DNA from: Actinomycetota bacterium
GTDB lineage: Bacteria > Actinomycetota > Acidimicrobiia > Acidimicrobiales > Ilumatobacteraceae
Assembly: GCA_005793785.1 (NCBI GenBank)
Contig: SXPW01000012.1
Location: 1 to 12,554, forward strand
Direction: 5' to 3'
Length of the DNA stretch: 12,554 nucleotides
Under the pieces are notes generated by a model, which saw only the letters and a program-made list of their open reading frames with translations, was not told where the DNA came from and searched no databases. The position numbers and the translations under genes are program-made. Positions within the stretch are counted from its first letter, which is position 1. Every line of letters begins with the position of its first letter. Below, one piece after another: positions 6,878 to 12,554 of this stretch.

Positions 6878-7639
6878 TCAAGTGTCGCCGAGTGCCCGGA
6901 ACAGTGTTCGAACGTTGGCGCCGTTCATCGGTACGCGATTACCCGTGCGGGAAATGAAGCCCAGTTGCACCCCGGTGGAGGGATCGAGGACGGTGAACAC
7001 CTGCTCGTGGCCGTGCGCGTCGACGACCACATCGGTGAGAAGCGGTACGTCGGCGGCCTTGAGAAGTTCTTGTACGTAGCCGGCGTTCAGCACCTCGATT
7101 GCGATGTGCTGCACGCCGGAACCATGTTCCTCGAGGTGCGCATCCACGGCCTTGTCGCCAGGTCCGACCAGCACGACCGTGACGCCGCCGCCCTCGGCAA
7201 CGATGATTCCAGCGTCGTCCGTCGCCTGCGTGGAGAAACCGATGGACGAAAGGAACTTCGATGCCGCCGCCAGGTTGGCTACCGCAACGACCACGTGGTC
7301 GATTCGACACGCAACTGCATCGAGAGCCGAAGCGAGCACGTCTGCGACCTTCATCGGTTTGTCGAATGCCTTGTCGTGCGCGACTTCAATCCGATGCGTC
7401 TCGGACAAAAGAATGCGGAAGAGTTGCTCGGCAAAGTCGGGATCGACGTCGTTGTCGATTGCCCATTGACGTCGGGTGGTGAGCACCTCGCGTACCCGCT
7501 GGGGCTGTATGACGGCCGTCTGGCTCTGTGACTTCATCTCTGCAACGTCGCGGCACACCTCCATTCGTTGTGCCAGCAGTTCGATGATCGCAGCGTCGAT
7601 GTCGTCGATTTGTTTGCGCAAGTCATGGAGACTGCTCAT
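6878..7639 (-). CDS. Chorismate mutase (AroQ) fused to VOC / HPPD-like domain
   Basis: The protein has 253 residues and two domains. Residues 1-90 match AroQ-type chorismate mutase (chorismate to prephenate, toward Phe and Tyr): LRKQIDDIDAAIIELLAQR, Arg8, Arg25, Lys36, Arg50-Glu51, and SETHRIE, whose last Glu fits the position that is Gln in E. coli. Residues about 110-253 form a vicinal-oxygen-chelate barrel with RIDHVVVAV (His115), GVQHIAIEV (His178) and an ending VQLGFISRTG...NVRTLFRAL. This ending recalls the C-terminal catalytic half of 4-hydroxyphenylpyruvate dioxygenase. The third metal ligand, Glu in HPPD and in methylmalonyl-CoA epimerase, aligns with Gly227, so catalysis is doubtful. 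A ligand-sensing role is inference. The ATG overlaps the ribE stop as ATGA, indicating translational coupling. An epimerase-like VOC domain is the alternative family reading. Confidence 0.85.
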   Translation of the reverse strand: MSSLHDLRKQIDDIDAAIIELLAQRMEVCRDVAEMKSQSQTAVIQPQRVREVLTTRRQWAIDNDVDPDFAEQLFRILLSETHRIEVAHDKAFDKPMKVADVLASALDAVACRIDHVVVAVANLAAASKFLSSIGFSTQATDDAGIIVAEGGGVTVVLVGPGDKAVDAHLEEHGSGVQHIAIEVLNAGYVQELLKAADVPLLTDVVVDAHGHEQVFTVLDPSTGVQLGFISRTGNRVPMNGANVRTLFRALGDT

Positions 7640-8271
7640 CGGCGCCGCCCGATGAACTTCCCGAGCGCGCCGCGGCTGGACTTGGCGACGCCACTCGCGC
7701 CCCTACCGGAGCGTGAAGCGAGCAAACGTTCCACGTGTTTGGCCAGCACGTCCATCTCGATGTTCACTTTGTCGCCACGTCGCCGTGCACCGAGCGTGGT
7801 GACCGAAGCCGTGTGCGGAATCACCGCGACCTCGAACGAGTCGTGGTCGAGTCCGAACGCGGTGAGACTGACGCCATCCACCGTGATCGACCCCTTCTCC
7901 ACGAGCAGATGCATGTGTTCGCTGCCGATACGTACCCGTAGTGCCGGTGCAGGAGCAACGACCTCGCCAACCATGTCCACGTGCCCGAGCACGATATGAC
8001 CGCCGAAGCGACCGTCGGCCGACATCGGGCGTTCAAGGTTCACGGGATCGCCCGCTGAGAGTGTCCCCAGGTTGGTGCGAGCGAATGTCTCCTCGCTGAC
8101 ATCGGCTTCCCACCATCCCGTACCGAGTTGCACGACGGTGAGGCAACAGCCGTTCACGGCGAGCGACGCACCGACGGAACTGTCCACCATCACGTGACGT
8201 GCAGCGATTCGGAGACGTGAACCAGATCGCGATTCGACCGTGCCGAGCTCTTCAACGATGCCCGTAAACAC
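7636..8271 (-). CDS. ribE: Riboflavin synthase, alpha chain
   Basis: This enzyme dismutates two 6,7-dimethyl-8-ribityllumazines to riboflavin plus 5-amino-6-ribitylaminouracil. The 211-residue protein is of usual length with two lumazine-binding barrels. Repeat 1 (about 1-87) starts MFTGIVEELG and has NGCCLTV at 40-46. Repeat 2 has GHVD at 96-99 and SITVDGVSLTA near 129-139. The trimerisation helix VNIEMDVLAKHVERLL follows, then a basic tail (SSRGALGKFIGRRR). The GTG at 8271 gives the canonical FTGIVEE start. It has no Shine-Dalgarno, but TAGCGT ends 7 nt upstream. The last bases overlap the next gene by 4 nt (ATGA). The usual partners ribD, ribBA and ribH are not in the window, and I find no FMN riboswitch. 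Confidence 0.96.
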   Translation of the reverse strand: MFTGIVEELGTVESRSGSRLRIAARHVMVDSSVGASLAVNGCCLTVVQLGTGWWEADVSEETFARTNLGTLSAGDPVNLERPMSADGRFGGHIVLGHVDMVGEVVAPAPALRVRIGSEHMHLLVEKGSITVDGVSLTAFGLDHDSFEVAVIPHTASVTTLGARRRGDKVNIEMDVLAKHVERLLASRSGRGASGVAKSSRGALGKFIGRRR

Positions 8272-8278
8272 GCGGTGA

Positions 8279-8286
8279 ACGCTAAC
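8279..8286 (-). promoter_or_regulatory. Putative leaderless -10 box for ribE (GTTAGCGT)
   Basis: On the minus strand GTTAGCGT spans 8286-8279 and 7 nt separate it from the ribE GTG. It is the same octamer as before ribF, and the core TAGCGT also precedes rbfA. The position fits TANNNT boxes of leaderless genes, and no ribosome binding site is present. No clear -35. Confidence 0.5.
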
Positions 8287-8340
8287 TGCGTCGTCAATCG
8301 CGCAGGAACGCGGTGGAAGTGGAGTGATTGCGCCGTAGCA

Positions 8341-8406
8341 TGGCGGGGTCCACTTGGGCTTCGGCTCGGGTGCGATGTTTCGGGATGGTCCCGGAACGAC
8401 CCGCCA
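8341..8406 (+). ncRNA. Three-way-junction leader RNA upstream of rpsO
   Basis: A compact fold can be drawn by hand. The outer stem pairs 8341-8350 with 8398-8406 (9 pairs, G8348 bulged). Hairpin 1 pairs 8352-8359 with 8364-8371 (8 pairs, some G-U) and is capped by a cUUCGg tetraloop. Hairpin 2 pairs 8377-8385 with 8389-8397 (9 pairs, one U-G) around a UGG loop. The junction has 1, 5 and 0 unpaired bases. A further 6-bp hairpin (8412-8417 with 8422-8427) lies before the start region. S15 binds a three-way junction in 16S rRNA and represses its own mRNA in several bacteria through unrelated leaders, so an S15-responsive leader is plausible but inferred. Caveat: TAGCAT at 8336-8341 could be a -10, which would start the RNA inside the outer stem. 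Confidence 0.5.
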
Positions 8407-8465
8407 AGCATCCGCTCATCCGAGTGGTCACTGCGAGGTGAGGCAGAAAGAGGCAACGTACGAAC

Positions 8466-8738
8466 ATGGCGACTCCCACCAAAACGGGGACCAAAGACGT
8501 CATTGCGAAGCACGGTCAGCATGCAACTGACTCGGGTTCGCCGGAAGTGCAGATCGCACTCCTGACCGACCGAATCAACAGCCTGACGGATCACCTGAAA
8601 ACACATGCCAAGGACCACCACAGTCGTCGTGGTCTCATGTTGTTGGTCGGGCGACGACGTCGAATGCTCGACTACATCCGCAAGCGTGACATCGAGAAGT
8701 ATCGAAAGCTGCTCGAAGAACTCGAACTTCGTCGTTAA
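8466..8738 (+). CDS. rpsO: 30S ribosomal protein uS15
   Basis: uS15 binds the 16S rRNA three-way junction of helices 20-22 early in 30S assembly and forms bridge B4. The 90-residue product has normal length with the family blocks DTGSPEVQ-like TDSGSPEVQIALLTDRINSL, LKTHAKDHHSRRGLMLLVGRRRRMLDYI and DIEKYRKLLEELELRR. A purine tract AAAGAGG at 8447-8453 precedes the ATG by 12 nt, a little far for a Shine-Dalgarno. The leader is highly structured. It sits 76 nt upstream of pnp, the widely conserved rpsO-pnp pair. ribF, often directly upstream of rpsO, is instead 4.2 kb away behind the opposite-strand block. Confidence 0.98.
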   Translation: MATPTKTGTKDVIAKHGQHATDSGSPEVQIALLTDRINSLTDHLKTHAKDHHSRRGLMLLVGRRRRMLDYIRKRDIEKYRKLLEELELRR

Positions 8739-8742
8739 GCCA

Positions 8743-8784
8743 CTGCGACCATCGCAGAGATTCCAAAGGGGAATCTCAGGTCGC
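8743..8784 (+). promoter_or_regulatory. rpsO-pnp intergenic hairpins, mutually exclusive folds
   Basis: Fold A: CTGCGA (8743-8748) pairs with TCGCAG (8752-8757). Fold B: GCGACC (8745-8750) pairs with GGTCGC (8779-8784), enclosing the 8-bp stem GAGATTCC (8757-8764) with GGAATCTC (8770-8777) and loop AAAGG. A and B share bases and cannot coexist. No T-run follows, so this is not an intrinsic terminator. In E. coli and Streptomyces a hairpin at this place is cut by RNase III and controls pnp expression; equivalence here is inferred. The pnp Shine-Dalgarno AGGAG (8802-8806) lies just beyond, 8 nt before the ATG. Confidence 0.6.
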
Positions 8785-8814
8785 GAGAGCTAACAACACA
8801 TAGGAGACATACAC

Positions 8815-11352
8815 ATGGCTGAAGCCATTTCAGTGTCGGGACCCGTCAGCGGGACCGACAAAACCCTCCGGTTTGAAACCGGAAAATTGGCGCTGCAATC
8901 CCAGGGCGCCGTCGTAGCAAGCATCGGGAATACCACCGTGCTCGTCACCGCCAACGCCGCAAGGGGCGTTCGGGACGGCATCGACTTCTTCCCGCTCACC
9001 GTCGACGTCGAGGAACGGGCGTACGCCGCCGGCAAGATCCCCGGCTCGTTCTTCCGTCGCGAAGGCCGACCGAGCCAGCAGGCGATTCTCACCTGCCGAC
9101 TCATCGATCGTCCATTGCGTCCGGCATTCCCCGACGGTTTCCGCAACGAGACGCAGATCGTCGTCACCGTCGTCGGTGCCGACCAAGTGAATCCGCACGA
9201 CGTGCTGGCGATCAACGCCTCGTCGGCGGCGCTGATGATCAGCGGCATCCCGTTCGACGGACCAATCGGTGCGGTACGAGTTGCCTACTCACAGGACGGC
9301 ACCTGGATCGCACACCCGACCTTCGAGGAGGGTGACACCGGAACGTTCGAATTGGTCGTTGCCGGACGCGAACTCGACAACGGTGACGTCGCCATCATGA
9401 TGGTGGAAGCCGGCGGTACGGAGAAGTCGTTCGACTTCTACGCCAACGGCGCGCCGAAGGTGAGCGAAGCAGTCATCGCTGCGGGTCTCGAGGCATCCAA
9501 GCAGTGGATCAAGGAATCCATCAAGTTGCAGCGTCAACTGACGGCCAGCGTCATCGCCACCCGTGGAAAGATCGAGCCGTTGGCGTACACGCCGATTCTC
9601 GACTACAGCCCCGAGGTGTATGCCGCGGTCGAGCGATCCGCAACTGCGAAGTTGCAGCCGGCAATCCGCATCTCGCTGAAGAAGGACCGCAACGCGGCAA
9701 TCGACGAGGCAACCTCGGCAACCGTCGCCGAACTCGCCGGAACTGCAGCCGCGCCCGGTCAGTTCGCAGGTCAAGAGAAGCAGATCAAGGAAGCGGTGCG
9801 GTCACTGACCAAGCATCTCGTGCGTCAGCGCGTGGTGAGCGAGAACGTGCGCATCGATGGTCGCGGTCCGCGTGACCTGCGTCCCGTGTCGTCGGAAGTT
9901 GGACTCCTGTCCACCGCGCACGGCACCGGCTTGTTCCAGCGAGGCGAAACACAGGTGATGAACGTCGTCACCCTGGCGATGCCACGCATGAACCAGATGA
10001 TCGACTCCATCACCCCGACCACCGAGAAGCGCTATATGCACGACTACAACATGGCTCCATGGGCCAACGGTGAAACCGGTCGCGTGGGTACTCCGAAGCG
10101 CCGCGAAATCGGCCACGGTGCGCTCGCAGAGCGTGCGGTGTTCCCGGTGGTGCCGAGCCAGGAGAAGTTCGCCTACACGTTGCGCCTCGTCAGCGAGGTG
10201 CTGTCGTCGAACGGATCCACGTCGATGGCATCCGTGTGTGCATCGAGCCTCGCGTTGATGGACGCCGGCGTTCCGATCATCGCTCCGGTTGCGGGAATCG
10301 CGATGGGACTCATCTTCGAGGACGGCAAGTACACCGCGCTCACCGACATCCTCGGTGCCGAGGATGCATTCGGTGACATGGACTTCAAGGTTGCGGGAAC
10401 CGCCGATGCGGTCACCGCGCTGCAGTTGGACACCAAGATCGACGGCATCCCGAGCGACGTTCTCGCATCGGCGTTGCAACAGGCCAAGGAAGCCCGACTC
10501 AAGATCCTCGACGTCATGACCGCGGCAATTCCTGCTCCGCGAGAGACCGTGGCCGAGAGTGCACCGAAGATCGTCACCATCACCATTCCGTTGGACAAGG
10601 TCGGTGAAGTCATCGGTCCGAAGGGAAAGGTGATCAACACCATCCAGCAGGAAACCGGTGCCACCATCGCCGTCGACGACGACGGTGCAGTGGGCATCGT
10701 GACCATCGGCTCGCCCGATTCCGCGAAGGTGGAGGATGCCAAGACTCGCATCTTGAACATCGTCGATCCGCCGACTGCCGAACTGGGCGCCACCTACACC
10801 GGTCGCGTGGTGAACATCGCGCAGTTCGGTGCCTTCGTCAACATCCTGCCCGGACGTGACGGACTGGTGCACATCTCCAAACTCGGAAACGGCGAACGTG
10901 TCGCCCGAGTCGAGGACGTGCTGAATCTTGGTGACGAAGTCACCGTGCGCGTCGACGACATCGATGACCGCGGCAAGGTGAGCCTCTCGCTCATCGGTCC
11001 GGACGGTCAGCCGATGGCCGGCTCCGGTGGCGGTGGCGGCGGTGATCGTCGCGACCGTGGTGACCGAGGCGGCCGGGACGAACGTGGTGGCCGTGGCGGT
11101 CGCGATGACCGTGGTGGTCGTGGTGGTCGTGGCGGTCGCGATGACCGTGGTGGTCGTGGTGGTCGAGGCGGTCGCGATGACCGAGGCGGCCGTGATTCCC
11201 GAGACTTCCGAGATCGCGACAGTCGTCGCGATGATCGCGGTGGCCGAGATCGCGACAATCGTCGCGACGATCGTTCGTCAAACGATCGTGGTGGCAGTGA
11301 GCCGGTTGCCGTGAGCTTCGAGGACGAGTTCAACCAGGACTTCAACGGCTAG
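8815..11352 (+). CDS. pnp: Polyribonucleotide nucleotidyltransferase (PNPase)
   Basis: PNPase is a trimeric 3'-5' phosphorolytic exoribonuclease; the actinobacterial form is also known as guanosine pentaphosphate synthetase I. The 845 residues hold RNase PH domain 1 (about 12-150), a helical linker (about 240-325), and RNase PH domain 2 with FQRGETQ near 374 and AEDAFGDMDFKVAGT near 515-530, including the catalytic aspartates. A KH domain follows with GPKG near 601, then an S1 domain (about 657-727) with GRVVNIAQFGAFVNILPGRDGLVHIS. A roughly 110-residue Gly/Arg/Asp tail (about 735-845) has RDDRGG-type repeats and ends in the acidic segment FEDEFNQDFNG. Family members often end soon after S1, so the tail is an extension. 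AGGAG at 8802-8806 supports the ATG. dapB starts 4 nt after the stop. Confidence 0.98.
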   Translation: MAEAISVSGPVSGTDKTLRFETGKLALQSQGAVVASIGNTTVLVTANAARGVRDGIDFFPLTVDVEERAYAAGKIPGSFFRREGRPSQQAILTCRLIDRPLRPAFPDGFRNETQIVVTVVGADQVNPHDVLAINASSAALMISGIPFDGPIGAVRVAYSQDGTWIAHPTFEEGDTGTFELVVAGRELDNGDVAIMMVEAGGTEKSFDFYANGAPKVSEAVIAAGLEASKQWIKESIKLQRQLTASVIATRGKIEPLAYTPILDYSPEVYAAVERSATAKLQPAIRISLKKDRNAAIDEATSATVAELAGTAAAPGQFAGQEKQIKEAVRSLTKHLVRQRVVSENVRIDGRGPRDLRPVSSEVGLLSTAHGTGLFQRGETQVMNVVTLAMPRMNQMIDSITPTTEKRYMHDYNMAPWANGETGRVGTPKRREIGHGALAERAVFPVVPSQEKFAYTLRLVSEVLSSNGSTSMASVCASSLALMDAGVPIIAPVAGIAMGLIFEDGKYTALTDILGAEDAFGDMDFKVAGTADAVTALQLDTKIDGIPSDVLASALQQAKEARLKILDVMTAAIPAPRETVAESAPKIVTITIPLDKVGEVIGPKGKVINTIQQETGATIAVDDDGAVGIVTIGSPDSAKVEDAKTRILNIVDPPTAELGATYTGRVVNIAQFGAFVNILPGRDGLVHISKLGNGERVARVEDVLNLGDEVTVRVDDIDDRGKVSLSLIGPDGQPMAGSGGGGGGDRRDRGDRGGRDERGGRGGRDDRGGRGGRGGRDDRGGRGGRGGRDDRGGRDSRDFRDRDSRRDDRGGRDRDNRRDDRSSNDRGGSEPVAVSFEDEFNQDFNG
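8835..8883 (+). promoter_or_regulatory. Hairpins in the 5' coding region of pnp
   Basis: Hairpin 1: GTCGG (8835-8839) pairs with CCGAC (8855-8859) and encloses CCCG (8842-8845) paired to CGGG (8850-8853). Hairpin 2: TCCGGTTT (8867-8874) and AAACCGGA (8876-8883) are perfect complements around one central base. Both begin within 70 nt of the start codon and add to the intergenic structure, a layout compatible with translational or RNase-based control. The role is inferred. Confidence 0.5.
11101..11172 (+). repeat. 36-bp tandem repeat in the pnp tail
   Basis: Two adjacent 36-bp copies (11101-11136 and 11137-11172) differ at one base. Each encodes RDDRGGRGGRGG. A partial third copy starts at 11173, and a diverged copy encoding RDERGGRGG lies just before. 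The tail therefore appears to grow and shrink by in-frame slippage. Confidence 0.9.
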
Positions 11353-11356
11353 CGGA

Positions 11357-12118
11357 ATGATTCGCGTCGGCGTCGTCGGTGCAGCGGGGCGCATGGGTGC
11401 CACCGTGTGCGCCGCGATTGCCGATGACCCATCCCTGGAACTGGTGGCGGCAATCGACACCAACGGCGAATCCACCGCGCAAGGAGTAAGAATCAGTCGC
11501 GAACTCAAGGCACTCGCGGAAGCGAAGGTCGAAGTCGCCGTCGATTTCACCGTTGCAGCCGCCGCTCGCGTCACGCTGCCGTGGCTCGCATTGCATGGTG
11601 TTCACGCCGTCGTCGGAACGACGGGTTTCAACGAAACCGACCTTTCTGCCTTCAAGCAGGAATTCAGCCGGAGCAACTGCGTGATAGCGCCGAATTTCGC
11701 CATCGGTGCCGTGTTGATGATGCGGTTTTCGGAGATGGCGGCGCCGTTCTTCGACACTGCGGAGATCATCGAGATTCATCATGACGCCAAGGCCGACTCG
11801 CCGTCGGGTACGGCGGTGTCGACGGCCAATCGAATGGCGGCCGCGAGCACCCAGTGGGCGAAGGACCCGACGACTCACGAAGCAATCGCTGGTGCACGCG
11901 GAGCGAAGGGACCCGCCGACATACGTATCCATGCGGTACGCATGCGCGGTGCGGTCGCGAATCAGGAAGTGGTGCTCGGCGCCCAGGGTCAAACGCTCAC
12001 CATCCGCCACGACACCATCGATCGCAGCAGTTTCATGCCCGGCGTGGTGTTGGCCTGCAAGAAGATCTCCGAACATCCGGGCGTCACGCTCGGACTCGAT
12101 TCGTTCCTGCGCATCTAG
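11357..12118 (+). CDS. dapB: 4-hydroxy-tetrahydrodipicolinate reductase
   Basis: DapB reduces the product of DapA to tetrahydrodipicolinate in the lysine/diaminopimelate pathway, using NAD(P)H. The 253-residue protein, slightly short but normal for the family, has the Rossmann motif GVVGAAGRMG at 5-14, VDFTVAAAA, VVGTTGFNE and APNFAIGAV. The catalytic segment EIHHDAKADSPSGTA has His141/His142 and Lys145. The C-terminal IRHDTIDRSSFMPGVVLACK follows. Where many members have HEV after the conserved RGAV-type loop, this one has NQEV. The ATG is 4 nt after the pnp stop with no clear Shine-Dalgarno, so translation is probably coupled. In many actinobacteria an M16 peptidase gene lies between pnp and dapB; none is present here. 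Confidence 0.97.
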   Translation: MIRVGVVGAAGRMGATVCAAIADDPSLELVAAIDTNGESTAQGVRISRELKALAEAKVEVAVDFTVAAAARVTLPWLALHGVHAVVGTTGFNETDLSAFKQEFSRSNCVIAPNFAIGAVLMMRFSEMAAPFFDTAEIIEIHHDAKADSPSGTAVSTANRMAAASTQWAKDPTTHEAIAGARGAKGPADIRIHAVRMRGAVANQEVVLGAQGQTLTIRHDTIDRSSFMPGVVLACKKISEHPGVTLGLDSFLRI

Positions 12119-12130
12119 CGCAGTGCGCTA
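12116..12130. terminator. Hairpin joining the stop codons of dapB and the mscS-like gene
   Basis: TAGCGC (12116-12121), AGT, GCGCTA (12125-12130) is a perfect 6-bp inverted repeat. Its left arm contains the dapB TAG and its right arm the reverse-strand TAG of the convergent gene. It is the only structure in the 9-bp gap. With no T-run on either side it is at best a short bidirectional block. Confidence 0.35.
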
Positions 12131-12554
12131 CTCGTCGCGGGCGAGTGCCTCCGACGTTTTCTGCACCAGGAGTTCGCGCTCCGCATCGGTGAGCGGGCGG
12201 GTGGTTCGAACGTTCAGTTCCACGCGGTCGCCCTCGGCGCCGGCTGCCTGGATCTCATCGACGAAAAGCACGGTCGTGAGTCCCTTGGTGCCCGCGAGGT
12301 TGCGAACGGTCGAGGAAACCCGAGAAGCGTCCTTCGAGCCGGTGTCGAAATGCAACGACTCCCGTACCGGTTCCTGGCTGAGGTTGCGAACCACATCCAA
12401 TTTCGAGTGCGGTACATGGAAGGTGCTGTTGCCGTCTCGGAGTCGGGTGGTGATCACACCGACGTGTTCCACGACGGCGCGGACCGGAGTCTCCCAACCG
12501 ACGTTGGCTTCGATCTCATCGCCAACTCCGAATCGATCCTCGAGCAGGACGCTG
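12128..12554 (-). CDS. MscS-family mechanosensitive channel, C-terminal part
   Basis: The frame is open to the right edge, so the N-terminus and transmembrane helices are outside; about 141 residues are visible. Reading in from the edge, LLEDRFGVGDEIEANVGWETPVRAVVEHVGVITTRLRDGNSTFHVPHSKLDVVRNLS fits the MscS beta-domain pattern (a VGD motif, a V-E-x-V-G strand, T-R-L-R-D-G, then the P-x-S-K loop and NLS). An alpha/beta domain of about 80 residues follows, ending LTDAERELLVQKTSEALARDE. Such channels sit in the inner membrane and release solutes on hypo-osmotic shock. The subfamily cannot be judged without the membrane part. It converges with dapB across 9 bp. Confidence 0.8.
   Translation of the reverse strand, partial: SVLLEDRFGVGDEIEANVGWETPVRAVVEHVGVITTRLRDGNSTFHVPHSKLDVVRNLSQEPVRESLHFDTGSKDASRVSSTVRNLAGTKGLTTVLFVDEIQAAGAEGDRVELNVRTTRPLTDAERELLVQKTSEALARDE

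Noticed and set aside
8272..8465. FMN riboswitch for ribE
   Set aside because: The ribE GTG is only a few nt from its likely -10 box, leaving no room for a leader, and I see none of the conserved RFN segments on either strand. The structured part of this interval reads with rpsO.
9802..10872. 356-codon minus-strand frame within pnp
   Set aside because: It lies opposite the catalytic core, KH domain and part of the S1 domain of PNPase; no domain or start signal of its own.
11027..11314. Val/Ala-rich plus-strand frame inside the pnp tail, resembling a membrane segment
   Set aside because: It is the shifted frame of the GGT/CGT/GAC-type repeats; hydrophobicity follows from the repeat, and there is no start signal or separate function.

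Overview
The window is ordinary bacterial chromosome of roughly 60% GC with tightly packed genes. It most likely comes from an actinomycete-class organism. The evidence is a single-chain, fused FO synthase (CofG plus CofH in one protein), a long actinobacterial-type leucyl-tRNA synthetase, and several start codons placed 6-8 nt after a TANNNT box, as in leaderless actinobacterial transcripts. An Acidimicrobiia-like lineage is my guess. I see no phage, transposon, CRISPR, rRNA or tRNA.

Layout. (1) 1-1883, minus: the 5' two thirds of leuS, running off the left edge. (2) 1903-4267, plus: rbfA, truB, ribF, the classical ribosome-maturation/flavokinase string. (3) 4294-8271, minus: read in transcription order ribE, a chorismate mutase fused to a VOC (HPPD-like) domain, then the FO synthase fbiC. 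(4) 8466-12118, plus: rpsO, pnp, dapB. (5) 12128-12554, minus: the C-terminal part of an MscS-family channel, running off the right edge.

The common order truB-ribF-rpsO-pnp is split here by the opposite-strand block (3). That block is metabolically coherent. Riboflavin synthase releases 5-amino-6-ribitylaminouracil, which is one substrate of FO synthase. Chorismate mutase commits chorismate towards tyrosine, the other FO substrate. The next gene, ribF, makes FMN and FAD. I read the block as a candidate flavin/deazaflavin (F420 precursor) supply module. The second domain of the chorismate mutase protein resembles the catalytic half of 4-hydroxyphenylpyruvate dioxygenase but lacks the usual third metal ligand, so it may be a sensor rather than an enzyme.

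The non-coding DNA also carries information. The octamer (G/C)TTAGCGT sits 6-8 nt before the start codons of rbfA, ribF and ribE. A compact three-way-junction RNA can be drawn in the rpsO leader. Switchable hairpins lie between rpsO and pnp and inside the 5' end of pnp. A 35-bp inverted repeat lies in front of fbiC, and an 18-bp perfect inverted repeat lies inside leuS.
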